Origin: Hyparrhenia diplandra | Taxonomy: Eukaryota > Streptophyta > Magnoliopsida > Poales > Poaceae | DNA length: 64,000 nucleotides | Reading direction: 5' to 3' | Assembly (NCBI GenBank): GCA_015847255.1 | Contig: JADLZK010007830.1 | Span: 124,001 to 188,000 of the forward strand | In this document: piece by piece, positions 1 through 12,288 of the stretch | Layout: every line of letters begins with the position of its first letter | How positions within the stretch are numbered: position 1 is the stretch's first letter | The notes under the pieces: generated by a model | What the model was told of the DNA's origin: nothing | Database searches by the model: none | The model's input: only the letters and a program-made list of their open reading frames with translations | Made by a program: the position numbers and the translations under genes

Positions 1-160
1 TTATCTTTTGATAATATGTGCTTCCCAGATTCCCAACTCTATGATCCAGTATTCCATATTCAGAATATTGGTCCAGTAAAGCGGGCAGCACAACTTCCAT
101 TTTAGTGTTGCATTAGCATATGTTCTAAACCCTGACATTTTATTTATGTCTTTACTGCAG

Positions 161-337
161 TGCATGTGCAGTGAATGTGCCAAGGTCCTGAGGTACCAAA
201 CCACTCGGTGCCCCATCTGCAGGCAGCCTGTTGAGCGTCTCCTCGAAATCAAAGTGAACAACAAATCTGAAGAGCAGCAGCAGACGCCCCAATCGCCGCC
301 GCTCCCAGCCGCAGCTCCACAGCAGGAAGAGGTGTAG
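161..337 (+). CDS. RING-type E3 ubiquitin ligase, LUL (LOG2-like) family, last exon only
   Basis: Only the final coding exon is present. The AG acceptor is at 159-160 and the upstream exons lie outside the window. The exon opens inside a RING finger: a C-x-C-x2-C cluster, then RCPICRQPVERLLEIKV, followed by a low-complexity tail rich in Gln, Pro and Ala that ends at TAG 335-337. The CPICRQPVERLLEIKV ending is characteristic of plant LUL/Mahogunin-like ubiquitin ligases, in which the RING is near the C-terminus and a DAR2-type domain precedes it (family knowledge; not visible here). The predicted role is E2-dependent ubiquitin transfer in the cytosol or at membranes. The frame is intact. Which LUL paralogue this is cannot be told. 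Confidence 0.85.
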   Translation, partial: CMCSECAKVLRYQTTRCPICRQPVERLLEIKVNNKSEEQQQTPQSPPLPAAAPQQEEV

Positions 338-1328
338 CTGTGATCAAAGCCAGTTCTGAGACATATATGGCTCTAGTTTGCGGCCTTCAGGCCTTTCCCT
401 AAAGGTTTGTTCTCTCATCTGAGCAACGGGAATGTAACCGGTACTTTACCATTAGCCTATGTAAGCTTCTGGCATCGAATGGCTTTGCCGACCTCTGCTG
501 TACCTGCCTATCTGGAGGTCGGAGACCAAGATGCCAAGGAGAGTGTGTACCATATACATCATGCATGCGTGTGCCATGGCTACCTGAAGAAGCGTAGCTA
601 GGAGGATTCCTCTTGCCTGGGAGACTTCCTCCAGGGGAAAAAAACGGAAGAGAAGGTGGTCTCTTGAATTTGTACAAAAAATGACTGTATTTCACCTTGA
701 TTCCATACCTTCTCTGTTATGCCCAGAAAAAGTCGATGAGTATTTTACTTGTGTGCGAGTCAGAAACATTCCCAGTGCAATTGCTCGCCTGGTGTTGAGA
801 GATTTGTGTGGCCAGATCGCAAGTCCTTTCAGCTGCGCACAATCTTGTGCCGATCTGTTGTCAAAGGTTGTGAATTTGTGATAGACGGTGGATATTAGTA
901 GTAATATCCATGCCGGGGGACTACAAATGACGGCCTGCCTGGATTCAAAAATTCTTCTGTTGATAACTTAGGCTCCCGACTGCACAAAATCGTGTCTCCA
1001 AAGATGCTCCAAATCATGCCGGGGGACTAGAGGACGTCGTTGTATCATGCTGGGGACTAGAGGACGTCGTTGTAGATGTTGGGAGGCCTCTTGTAGTGAC
1101 AGTAGGTGGCTAGGTGCGGTACCCATTCCCCATGTGCTAGTAATGGGATGGTGACATGGCACGAGGACTTGGGAAAATTATAGATACCGGACGATGTGTG
1201 CAAAGAAAAATGAGAAAATTCTTTCAATGCCATTGGAACTTACATACCTTTCCCCTACATGCCACTGGAAATTAACACTCTCGTCGGATTGCATGCATTT
1301 TTATCTCTTATGTGCCATTGGAGGCTTA
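338..1328. other. 3' UTR of the RING gene and spacer with a small tandem repeat
   Basis: The first few hundred bases are AT-leaning and look like 3' UTR. At 1013-1073 a unit of about 30 bp containing GGGGACTAGAGGACGTCGTT is repeated twice in tandem. No further gene is visible. Confidence 0.5.
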
Positions 1329-2294
1329 CTCCCTCCATACCCAAAAAGCTTAACGTTTAGAAAAGATTTAAGTCAAATATTGGAAATATAAGTCATCAAT
1401 AACTTTTACGTTGTTGAGTTTGTAAATGTGAAACCTATATGAATAGATTTGTCTTGAAAAATAGTTTCATAAAAGTATACATATATCACTCTTCGATAAA
1501 TACTTTTATAACCATACCGGCTTGAACCATCTTTGAGCACGGGCCATTGTTAACTTTTAAGGTTATATTTGAGGCACGTCGGGTTAAAAACTATTTGCAA
1601 AAGCTTTGGCCTCAAATTTCTAGAAGAGCACCTCGGAGGCGAGAACGTTAAATTCGTGGTCAGCGGTGAAACCCTCGACCCTTTCTCACAATCAAAGGAA
1701 GAGGACAAAAGGAATTAGAAATAAATAATAGTGTTCGGATGCAAATATACCAAAGACAAATAAATTAGGGCTTAAACAACTTACAAAGAATTTAGGGTTC
1801 CTTTTCTTATTCTTTTTAGACGCATGGACCTATCGTTAAGGATCGGGGACACGAGGGCTCTTGGTAGCTTCTGCCGTGAGCTGGGCGAAGATCATGGCCC
1901 GTCCAAGACAAAGATAACTTTTTTTCTTTCTTTTCTGTTTTCTTTTCTTTTAAATCATTTAAGACTTCTATAAATAATAGAAAATCAAAACAATCAAAAA
2001 ATACTAAAACAATCTTGCTATTACAAACTCCTTTTGACAAGGGCTACACTTTTATCATGTGTCAAATAATACACAACAACATGATATAAGATACTTATCG
2101 CGTCAAACTTCATAACAAAAACATATTATTAGCCATTGTAGTTTAAATCGATGGTGCGATATCATATTTACCCATCACCCGTTAAGTCACGCGACGCAAG
2201 CACTTTTCTAGTAATATTAATAACAAGAGATTAGAGTTGTATTTTGGAGACGTGTTGTTGTCCTAAACGTCAAACTTTTTAGGTGTGGAGGGAG
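1329..2294. mobile_element. Long Stowaway-like (Tc1/mariner) element, 966 bp
   Basis: The ends form a terminal inverted repeat of about 32 bp with 4 mismatches. The left end begins CTCCCTCCATACCC and the right end finishes GGTGTGGAGGGAG. Both ends abut TA (1327-1328 and 2295-2296), the target duplication expected for Tc1/mariner elements. No transposase ORF is visible inside. It is longer than typical Stowaway elements (usually under 500 bp), so a deletion derivative or an element with a nested insertion is possible. Confidence 0.7.
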
Positions 2295-3019
2295 TACAAC
2301 ATATGTGACCATACAGCGTCGGAGATAAACGAAATTTCAGAAATTTGCACCAAAATTTTGCCATGAATTGCAACACGGTGTCGCTGAGCATGCAGCTCCG
2401 ATGGCCATCGGGTCGTGCCGGCCGTGTCGGCCCATCACACCGTCGTGCCTCCGTGGGCCACCATGCCTGACGAGCCGTGCCTGAGGCGTGCTCGTGCCTG
2501 GACTAAGTTAGGTTTAGATATGGTGTGGGCCGGGCCAATTCTAACTCAAATAGACAATGTTCATTTTTCTATTTCTACACCCTTCCAAATTTTTAAGGAA
2601 AGAAGTTCCAATTCTACCTATCCTCTTTTATTATTGCAGAACTAGAACACATAACTTCTGACAGTAAACATGAACATTGGGATTAACTAAATTAAATTAA
2701 ATTAAATTAAATTAAATTAAATCAGCTCATAAAACCAGTTCAACGACCAATTTAGAGGCTAGGCCTTGGTGCGGTGCAGGAGCGAGGAAAGCGTCAAAAT
2801 GTGAGATCATTCCAACGAGCTAAACTACAATTTGTTTATGTTTAGTGTGGATGTGCTTGTTTGAGGGTCCCTTATTAGTTCCTTTCCTCCTCTGAAAATC
2901 AGCCATCACCATGCCTCCCGTGGAGTGGGCCATGCCGGCCTGGGCCCGATGGCTACTTAGGGTTAGTCTGTGCTCATGCGGGCCAAAACAATGGGCCGCA
3001 CAATGGGCCATCCTAGCCG
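2295..3019. other. Intergenic spacer with an AATTA microsatellite
   Basis: About seven units of a 5-bp AATTA repeat lie at 2688-2722. The short open frames here show no recognisable domain or codon bias. Confidence 0.5.
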
Positions 3020-4502
3020 TGTCGGTGTTTTGAGAACCGGGGTATCCCAAGCAGGCAATAATTTATAGGTCAGGCGCTTCCCCGGCCGTCGATGGCGTGT
3101 GCGAATTTGGAAGACGAAGAGTTTATCCCTGGTTCGGGCCATGGGGCCCTACGCCCAGCCGGTGATGTCCTTTTCGTGTTACCTCGCACCAAAATGTGCG
3201 CCAAGAACCAAAGCGATTACAAGTGATTTCGAGAATGAAGAAGAACTTCAATCACGGAATGAGATGGCTAAGTGTGAAAACCTAGCAAAAAGGGATCCCT
3301 TCCATTGTGGCATTACTCCCCTTTTATAGTGCAAGGGAGAGATAATGCATACAATACGATGTCGATGTACAAATGCTAAGGTGTCTACCGCCCGGGGCCA
3401 TAAGCGCGTACCATGCCCGGCCGAGCCTCGGGTTTCACGGAGGGATGCCCGGGTGTGGACGCGTGTCTTGGTGTCTCCGCATGCGTGTCGGTCGCCCCAA
3501 AGGGGAATAACCCGAGGGTCTAAAGGGATCCTCCGATCCCATCACGCATTCTTGGCTTGCCGGGTACGTGGTCGTGGTGTGGTGTCGATATCCCGAGGGT
3601 TCTTGGACTCGTGTCGAGGAGGTGAAGCCGCAAGTAAATGAATAGTGAAGTTGTGTTTCCTCGTGCGTGGTGACGCGTGTGGTGCTTGCTCCCTTTACGT
3701 CCCATCAACGGGGGATGCGAGGAGATAACGGGCGGAGTTGGATCGTCGGGGCAATCGATTGCCTCTGTCACCACATCGTGGGAAACTAAGACATTAAATG
3801 CGGTTGTCCCCACTACCGGGTTGGGCTTCCCAAAGGTGCGCCGAGGTTGTCTACCCAGAAAAAAAGCCCGCGATGCGGACTCTCTTACCCTCGGGCGAGG
3901 CGGAGAAGTCTCGCCCAAGAGCCATGACCCTCGGAGCGGGGAGCGCTTTTAGGGAGCTCATGTCCTCGGGGCGGCGGAACTTGGCCCCCGAGGCTCCGAC
4001 CCCTCGGGTTAGGAGCGGGTTGCGGTGAGAGCGAGCCATATGGGCTGATGTTGTGTTATCATGGGCGATTCGGTACATAAACCGATGGGTTGTAACAAGC
4101 CTGTTATGCGGTTGCTTTTTCTAGTCCTCCTTCTTCATACTAACGTTGATCCCAACGACTCTTATTTTTATTTCTATAACTCCTCGAGTTTCACCCAGGC
4201 CCTCCGGCTTGGTCGGGGGTTGACTTGGCAAGTTGGGCCTCGTTTTAGAGGAGTAGTATCCGGAGATGGAACGCTTTGGGCCTTTAATTGGGCAAAAAGG
4301 ATGTCTGTGTATTAAGTCCTTCTTTGTTAATTTGTTGGCGGGGGCCGTCCTTCGTCCTTAGGCTATCTCTTAGCCCATGATACGTCTTGGGTTTTACGTC
4401 CGGTCGTCGTCTTCCCACCGGCCCGTCTTTTTTTGGGCCCTTGGGCGTGTTATCTGTCTTGGGCCTATTTTACTTATGGGCCGATTATTTTCGCCCCCGA
4501 CA
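3020..4502. mobile_element. Solo LTR of a retrotransposon (probably Ty3/gypsy type)
   Basis: The segment begins TGTCGGTGTTTTGAGAACCG and ends CGCCCCCGACA, giving the TG...CA termini with a short TGTCGG/CCGACA inverted repeat typical of LTRs. It is flanked by AGCCG (3015-3019) and AGCTG (4503-4507), a 5-bp target duplication with one mismatch. A TATA-like CTTTTATAG lies near 3320. No gag, pol, primer-binding site or second LTR is present, so this is an LTR left by unequal recombination. Assignment to gypsy rests on the resemblance of the 5' end to common grass gypsy LTRs. Confidence 0.7.
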
Positions 4503-5559
4503 AGCTGTATGGCCAACTTTATGTTGTTGCTCCCTAATGCCTCCTCGGTCGTGCTCAAACGAGGAAAATCCTCCTCTCAGCTCTTGGGCTAGTTGTGCGT
4601 CGTTGAAGCGTGTGCATTTGGCGAAGCAAAGGTCGTCTTGGAGCGAGCAGCACAACATGCTCGGTAAGGCGCGCATGATCCACTTGTGGTTGCGGACGGA
4701 CAAGGCACAAGTACACCTAACACGGCCGATAGTGAAGCCGTAAACCGAGGCAAGTTTGCGACCCCATGGCGGGCATAAAACTTCTATGCTTCCACCGCTC
4801 CTTCGCCGTCCCACGGCGACCGGCGACAACTACCATGAGCTCATCCAAAGTAGCCACCGCCAATCCAATGACCGTGCTTCACGTTGTAGCCGGCGGATGT
4901 CGAAAGGTCAAATTTCCAAACAATTCGCATGACCGAGTCATATTTGAAAAAGACATATAAATTGTGGGTTAAATCGTGCGGGCTACCGGAATAATGGGTC
5001 TATATCAAAATTTCTCTTCTGCTGTGGCGTGTCCCAATCTGCTGCTGGCGTCATGTTTCTTTACTTGTTCCGTTGGTCAAATTAGCCATGTGATAAACCT
5101 TTTATGCAGGACTGTATCTGGTAAACGCCTAACACCAACCTCGATGCAGTGAGGGCCCTAATCGCTATCGCTTTTTTTTTTAGAAAAGGTGTCTACTGAC
5201 TACTGCTTGTATATGAACTAAATAAATTCAACCAATTTAAGTGGAAACATCAGCAAGTGGAAGGAATTTTGTTTTCAGACTGATCCTTGTTCCCCAGGTC
5301 TTTGCAACTGCAATTGCAAGACATGGACATGGTGGCTGGCGGTGTCCGTGGTTGGTTGTTGTTACCAGATCAGATCCGATCCCACTGACTAGTGGGGTCA
5401 GCGACTCAGCATCCAAGTCAAAATCGCAACCCCTGGCACTGACAGCCCGGGCGGAGCGGAACCAGAGCTCGTAGTAGGTGCTGCCGTGTGGGCGGCTAGC
5501 GGATCGGACCGGAGGCCTCGACGGACGGACGAAGGGGTAGGTGGCGACTCCGCGCCGTG
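4503..5559. other. Spacer and upstream region of chorismate synthase
   Basis: I see no gene, tRNA or intact element here. GC content rises sharply after about 5400, approaching the chorismate synthase promoter. Confidence 0.4.
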
Positions 5560-5565
5560 TATAAA
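5560..5565 (+). promoter_or_regulatory. TATA box of chorismate synthase
   Basis: TATAAA lies in a GC-rich context 78 bp before the proposed ATG at 5643. That spacing leaves room for a short 5' UTR. Position and motif only; the start site is not mapped. Confidence 0.55.
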
Positions 5566-5642
5566 CGAACGACTCCCCGCAAACCTTCCCTCCACTTCAC
5601 CGTTCTTTCTCCCTCACCAACCAGGCAACCAAACCTTCTCCG

Positions 5643-8600
5643 ATGGCCGCGCCCGTGTCGCAGCCGCCGGTGTCCGCCCGGGCGACCACGCGGTTCCTCC
5701 CGCGCGGGATAGGCGCGCTCCCGGAGTCCGCCCCGGCGTCCCTCCGCTTCTCCGTCGGCCGCCGCCGCCGCCGCGCCGCTCGCCTAGGTCCGCGCGCCTG
5801 CTCTCCTTCATCACCTATAGTATTATACTTACTGGAATTCGTTTCGTATATGTAAACGGGTTTGAGCGGATGGGCATGGCGCGATTTGTGCTGCAATTGG
5901 GCTGGAGAATGCCGGGAACCCCCGGCAGGGCCAGGTGGTTGCTTAATTGCAACTCGGTGGATTGCAGCGTGTCCGTTCGTTGGTGGTTAGAGGTGTTCTG
6001 AAAATCTTCCCCTCTGGTCTCTGGAGAGGGAATAACCTGCCTTAAGATGACGGCATGGACATGCTTTGTTGTGATTCATTAAGGAATGGTCCCAATGAAT
6101 ATAGGATTCCAAGGTTCTGGTGCTAGTTGGCTTAGTTCAGTTTTTAATTCATCAGCACGTAAGTATTTCAGATCTAGTGGGTATCGCAACTGGTTCTAAA
6201 GTTTGCTATATCTGTCAATTTTCATTCATCATTGATTTCCATGCTGCAATTCTTATGATACTCGAGCAAATGGCTTCTGAACCTGCAACGAGTACATGAT
6301 TGGCATTTTATTAGAACAAGAATGGAAAAAGTGCCGACCCTTAACATTGTGCGCTTTTGAGAACAGAGGTGAAGGCATCTGGAAATGTGTTCGGGAACTA
6401 CTTCCAGGTTGCAACCTATGGCGAATCTCATGGAGGGCGTTGGTTGTGTGATCAGTGGCTGCCCACCCAGAATTCCTCTCACTGAAGCAGACATGCAAGT
6501 AGAACTCGACAGAAGGTGTCTCTTCTGAAGTTACTATTTCATAAGTATATACTATGTTTGCTAAATTCTAGCAGAATACAGTTCTCATAGAGAATCTTTT
6601 GGGATAATATCACTCCCATTTCACTAAAATGTTAGTACATGTGGAATGCCATATGTTCAAACTCATACTGGGGTGCTTCGGGTTGTAGCATACCCTTATA
6701 TACATTGCTAGATTATTTCTTTGTTGTTCACTGATGCCAAGGGATGAATTTTTCCTCTATATATTGCTAAATCATTTCTATAAGGTTCACTGATACCAAA
6801 GGTTGATTTATACAGGCGTCCGGGTCAAAGTAGAATAACTACCCCAAGAAAGGAGACTGATACATGCAAAATTCTATCTGGGACACATGAAGGTATGGTA
6901 CCTCTAGAATAAAGGACAAAATTTCTAGAACTAAGAAGGCATTAGCTTCTCTCAGTAGCATGATAATTCTGGTGGTTTTTTTTCTCTCCAGGGATGACCA
7001 CCGGTACACCAATTCATGTCTTTGTCCCAAACACAGATCAAAGAGGCGGTGTAAGTATCTAATTCTTTGGATATATATTTTATTTATGAATGGAAGCTGA
7101 ATATTTAGAAGGGAGAGTATCAGTACTATATTTTATTTTCATAAACATATTTGCTTCTACAGGATTACAGTGAAATGGCAAAGGCGTACAGACCATCCCA
7201 TGCAGATGCAACCTATGACTTCAAGTATGGTGTTAGAGCTGTGCAGGTACCTTTTTTTATGCACGTATAAGTATGAAGTAGTTATCACACTGTACAACCA
7301 GTTCTTAGACATTTTGTGCTGGAACTTATGTAAGTAATGACCCTCAGACTTTATTATTTGAATTAAAATATTTGTGCTTGATGAATGGTAGGGAGGCGGA
7401 AGGTCATCAGCCAGAGAAACCATTGGCAGGGTGGCTGCAGGAGCTCTTGCAAAGAAAATTCTGAAGCTCAAATCAGGAGTGGAGGTGTGCCCTACTTGGC
7501 AACCTTATCTTGAAACATTATACTCTTGTGATGAACCTTTCCATTGTAGTTAGCCTGGTTACTTCACCATAGAAAAATGCAACCCCCAAAAAACGGAAAC
7601 TTGTTTTTTTGGATTTTTTTAATATGTAAAATCTGTAAGAGCAAACATTGTTAGATCATGGTTAAACAGCGCTCCTCAGATTGCTTGGGCTTGGATCCTG
7701 GTTCTTGCTTGACTAAATATGACAAGCATGTTGTTATATGTAGTTCAGTCTATGCAAGTCTTCGCCTAGAGTAATAAATTTTGCTTTTGAATTTTCATTT
7801 CCACTGCAAAAAGCCAGTCCCTCCCTCTCCCTTTTATCTGATGGAAGAACATCATCCACATGCAGATCTTGGCATTTGTTTCTAAAGTGCATCAAGTCAT
7901 ACTTCCAGAAGATGCAGTTGATTATGAGACTGTAACCTTGGAACAGGTATCTTCTTTTCACTACCTCCCCGCCAAATCATTACAGGGATAGTCTTTACGT
8001 GTATTTGCTGAATTTTATCTTATTCTTGTAAATTTCAGATAGAGAGCAACATTTGTAGATGTCCTGATCCAGAATATGAGAAGATGATTGCTGCCATTGA
8101 TAAAAGTACGAGTTAGAGGAGATTCAATTGGTGGGGTCGTCACATGCATTGCAAGAAACGTTCCTCGAGTAAGTGTTGAAGCTCTGGTTATTTTTATTTT
8201 GCTTTAGTTTTTATTTCATCGTATCCTTCAAGGTTGATCATCCATTTTAAATTTAATTTTGAATCTTATAACTGGTTTGTTCTGGGCAACAACAATTTGT
8301 AGGGTCTTGGCTCTCCTGTTTTTTGACAAACTTGAAGCTGAACTTGCAAAAGCTATGCTTTCTCTTCCTGCGAGCAAGGGGTTTGAGATTGGCAGTGGGT
8401 TTGCTGGTAAATAATTATTTTCATTTATGTTCCAGGAAAAAAAACGAACCATTTTGTTTCACTGAGTACAAAAGGAATCATATACATTTTTCACAAGACT
8501 AGTTGACCTTGTTTGCAAATAGTTGACGGGCTATGCGTTCTACTCTTCAGCTTGACTAATTCCTAATAACTTGTGCCCAGGTACGGACTTTACTGGAAGT

Positions 8601-9477
8601 GAGCATAACGATGAGTTCTATATGGATGAGGCTGGAAATGTGAGGACGCGAACTAATCGCTCAGGCGGTGTTCAGGTTTTTATCCTAAAATCCCATTACT
8701 CTACTTCTACATTTTGTGTGATATAGTTGCAGTTCATGTGAAATCGTTGACTTACTATTTTTAACTTGTATGTGGCTATGTGCATGCAGGGGAGGGATAT
8801 CAAATGGTGAAATTATTTACTTCAAAGTGGCTTTTAAGCCAACCGCAACTATCGGAGTAAGGCATCCCGGTTCAAAACCTCCTTCTTTGCTTCCTTAAAA
8901 TTTTAGCAGTGACATAATTTACCATATATTGATAATATAATGTATACAGTTGGAACCATTAATTTGTCAAAAACACATTTTTTTTTTTTGCAACTACCAT
9001 AAATGTGAATGTTTACTTGGTTCAACATCTGCAATTTATTTTGTATTCAATAATGGCAGTATGGTATATCTTTTATATAATTTCAGCTACACTTCTGCTA
9101 CTTGTGAATAGTTATAGCCAGTTGTCTGATATATTGGCTTCACTTTTCCAGAAGAAACAAAGTACTGTGTCAAGGGAGCATGAGGATATTGAACTTTTGG
9201 CAAGGGGCCGCCATGACCCTTTGTGTTGTCCCTCGAGGTAATGGCTCCACCAAAAATTTCCTACCTATTACCATCACTTTTGGTCCCTATGATATGATTT
9301 TTTTATTCTGTTACTTCTGTAGCTGTTCCTATGGTGGAATCCATGGCTGCGCTGGTCCTGATGGACCAGCTCATGGCGCATATTGCTCAGTGTGAGATGT
9401 TTCCGCTGAACCTTGCCCTACAAGAGCCCATTGGTTCTGCTAGCAGTGTATCTGAACTGGCACCAAACCTATCATAA
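5643..9477 (+). CDS. Chorismate synthase, plastid precursor (frame broken by five indels)
   Basis: Chorismate synthase converts 5-enolpyruvylshikimate-3-phosphate to chorismate using reduced FMN, the last shikimate-pathway step, in plastids. Exons: 5643-5787, 6367-6515, 6816-6892, 6992-7050, 7163-7246, 7392-7484, 7866-7946, 8039-8168, 8303-8406, 8581-8675, 8790-8856, 9152-9237, 9323-9477; all introns are GT-AG. Exon 1 is an Arg/Ala/Ser-rich transit peptide. Mature motifs include GNYFQVATYGESHGG, RPSHADATYDFKYG, GGRSSARETIGRVAAGALA, TRTNRSGG and the RGRHDPCVVPRAVPMVE region. Indels against the family frame: minus 2 at GGG 6435-6437; plus 1 at AAAA 8102-8105, at the T run 8319-8324, at GGG 8790-8792 and at TTT 9220-9222. 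Allowing for them gives about 440 aa, the usual plant length. I saw no nonsense substitution or splice damage, so sequence errors seem likelier than decay. Confidence 0.93.
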
Positions 9478-9845
9478 AATGTCTGTCGTGGAACATGGCC
9501 TTCCAGTTTTCCTTGTATGAAAATCCTGGGCTTTGCTAAGCTGTTTGCAGTTTTGAACCAGCATAAACCCTTGATTATTGTATCTAGAGATTATAAAGTG
9601 AATGAATATCGAGATAGAAATGCATTAATGTATTTGTGATGTGTATTTTAACAGATATTTAGCCTTTTATTTTTTGGGGAGAGGACGCATGATGTCATTT
9701 GAGCAATAAAGTTCTTTTTAATTTGGGAGAGATAATAGTGTCTTCCATATGATGATCACTGGAACAGCCTATATATTGAATTTTGCAAGACCACTCATGT
9801 GTTGCTTGGAGTTTTGAATGTTTGACATTTCCCCTGTAACTGTAA
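9478..9845 (+). other. 3' UTR and downstream flank of chorismate synthase
   Basis: AT-rich sequence with AATAAA-like signals (an AATAAAG near 9703), consistent with transcript end formation. No other feature seen. Confidence 0.45.
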
Positions 9846-10103
9846 GGGCTTGTTTGGATGTCTATATATTTGTCTCAATCTACATGTGTTGTAGTAGGTT
9901 AGAGTGTATTTGAACTAAGTTTCACTCCAATCCACTCCAACTCATGTGGTTTGAGGTAGATACATCTAAACAAGGGTATGTACATGTATTTGGTTCAATC
10001 CACATGTATCGAAGTGAGTTGGAGTGTATTTGAAGTAAGTTCTACTCCAATACACTCCACCACATGTGGTTTGATGTAGATACATGTGTATCCAAATAAG
10101 CCC
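9846..10103. mobile_element. Tourist-like (PIF/Harbinger) miniature element with an internal duplication
   Basis: The ends GGGCTTGTTTGGAT and ATCCAAATAAGCCC form terminal inverted repeats, flanked by the 3-bp duplication TAA (9843-9845 and 10104-10106). Inside are two direct, diverged units of roughly 115 bp, each containing CACTCCA motifs and a CATGTGGTTTGA segment. There is no coding capacity. Confidence 0.75.
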
Positions 10104-11415
10104 TAAGTCTGTATTGTTGTATTGTCCACCCTTGCTTAGTTTAAATGAGAAAACACCCTCACCCCACTTAATTAATTTTTTTTTTTACTAGGTCAATGTT
10201 GTGCCTTCATCCATGACAAGCGTGCATATACACTTAGACCATTTTAACAGGATGACAGTCACATGAATGAAGCATAATAAAAATACTTAGGAATGAAACT
10301 CATAAGGTAAACTTTTCTCTTTCATAGTTTCAGTACCAATTCATGCCTATTGTCAATAATATGTTTCATCATAAGTATTTAATAGTGGTAGACATGGAAA
10401 ATTACCTAAATTAATGACACTTTTGATATGCACATTCATCTCCTAAACGACTTCTAGTACTATGGTGGGAGTATTGAGTAACGGTTTTTTTGCTCGAGGG
10501 ATTCCCTTTATCACTTGGGAGAGGTAGAATTACCGTGTTCACACTGGTGGTCAACAAAGAGGCAAAGTAGTGGTGTCCTTCTTCGTATTACGAACAAAAA
10601 CTCGTAACAGAGTAGCGTTACGAAATAAAGTTTTTGAATATACCCTTTTCTTTACCAGGAAATGTTTTTTTAACAACTTACACGGTACCACGCACGCTGT
10701 AAACGCACGCAAACAAAATATTATACAGAGGAGCCACTGATTACAGCTTCGTGTTTCATAGTTTTTTTTTTTTTTTTTTTTTTGAGTTTTTAAGACAAAA
10801 GGATTCTTTTATCTTTCAAAGTCACCGATGTCTATATAAGACAATGTTTGTTTGGTTGGAAAGTCTAAAAATCTTAAAATTAGTTTAATAAATTTATTTG
10901 GTTTTTGGTTTTTTCTACAAATAAAAGTGGAAAAAGAAGAGAAAATGGTGACAAGGAGGGTAAGTAAAAAGAAGAAAATAGTTTGTGAGACACACATATT
11001 CCATAACTTATAAGTTTTTACTTATTTTAAGAAAAAAGTTCTTTTATTTTGAATTTTTTGACTTATAAGTCACCGACTTACTGAAACCAAAAGATTATTT
11101 TCATGTCATGCGCACCTTTTTCCTTTCTAATAAAAAAAAAATGAAAAGATGTACTAAGTGTGAAAATGTCTCTCGGATCATTTTATCCTTTAAAAAAGAA
11201 AATCATTCTGTTGGGTGGGAAAGATCTCTTCATTAAAAGCATATCCAGCCTGAGCCACCCCCTGATTCCCCGCGTCAATCAATGGCCACAGCCCCGCGCG
11301 GGCCCACCACTATCTCCGCCTTGACTTATCAGCTATCACATCCCATGCACTTATCACAGGAGATAAGGAGATATGCAGATTGATAACCGACTGCGCATAT
11401 CAGACAGCCTTAGCC
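10104..11415. other. AT-rich spacer and upstream region of the Topless-related gene
   Basis: It contains a poly-T run near 10761-10784 and AT-rich sequence; GC content rises after about 11240. No coding region is supported. Confidence 0.4.
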
Positions 11416-11421
11416 TATAAA
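11416..11421 (+). promoter_or_regulatory. TATA box of the Topless-related gene
   Basis: TATAAA lies about 870 bp before the ATG at 12289. A 5' UTR intron (donor GT 11591, acceptor AG ending 12224) accounts for most of that distance. The leader would be 11450-11590 plus 12225-12288. This is inferred from splice signals only. Confidence 0.5.
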
Positions 11422-12288
11422 TTAAAGATTATCGCTCAACTCGGCGTCCGAGCAGTTTCTACTCCCCCAAACCTGGTTCGGTGGTGATTTCATCTCCCTC
11501 AACGCCCGGTTCCGTACTGATTAACTGCATCCAGGATCGTCGCCGGCGGCCGTTCCCACGGCGAGATCGGATCGATCGAGAGCTTCCAAGGTGATCGCCT
11601 GATTCCCCGTCTAAGTTTATTAGAACAGATGCATGTAGGTTTTGGCTGCTTTTTATTTCACAGATCTGAGGCTGAGTAAAAATTAGGGCAAAATCTTTAC
11701 TCGGTCGTGTGGAGTTCCGTGCTCTTGCCCAGCCCAGGCTTCGGACAATATATCCATGTTTATTTTGATGAAGGCGGCTTTTTTTTTTCTTCTCTTTCTC
11801 TTCCATGGAAACATTTCTTGTGAAAGCTATTTGTACTGACTGTTCTGGGCTTGCGGGCTCACCATGTCAGGTCTGGACCTGCGCTAGACCTCAAAGCCTC
11901 GATCGCACCGCATCTTCTCTCTGCTGCTCGTCCGCTCCGTCGCCGCCGACCCCGCCGCCAGCTCCCCTTCCCCTAAAAGCACGGCTGCTGGCCGGCCTTG
12001 CCCCGCCCCCGACGCGTCTGTTTTGACGGGATAGGCGTGGGGCGGCGATCCGTCTGGACCTAGGGTTGTGGTAAGGAACCCTAACTTGCTTCGATGTTGT
12101 TTTTCCTCTGAGATTTATTTGTCGTGGGGGGAGAGATCTCTTGCTCGCCGTGGGTAATCAGATCCTAATTCTCCGGGGAAGAAGTTGGGGAGCTGTACTC
12201 TGACTGCGACCTGGTACTGTGCAGAGACCCTATAAGGGTACGACCCTAGGAGCAGCCGCCTCCACGTGGGTGAGGCGGAGGAGTGAGG

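Noticed and set aside
3345..4078. Several 70-130 codon ORFs on both strands
   Set aside because: They lie within the solo LTR and show no protein similarity I can recognise.
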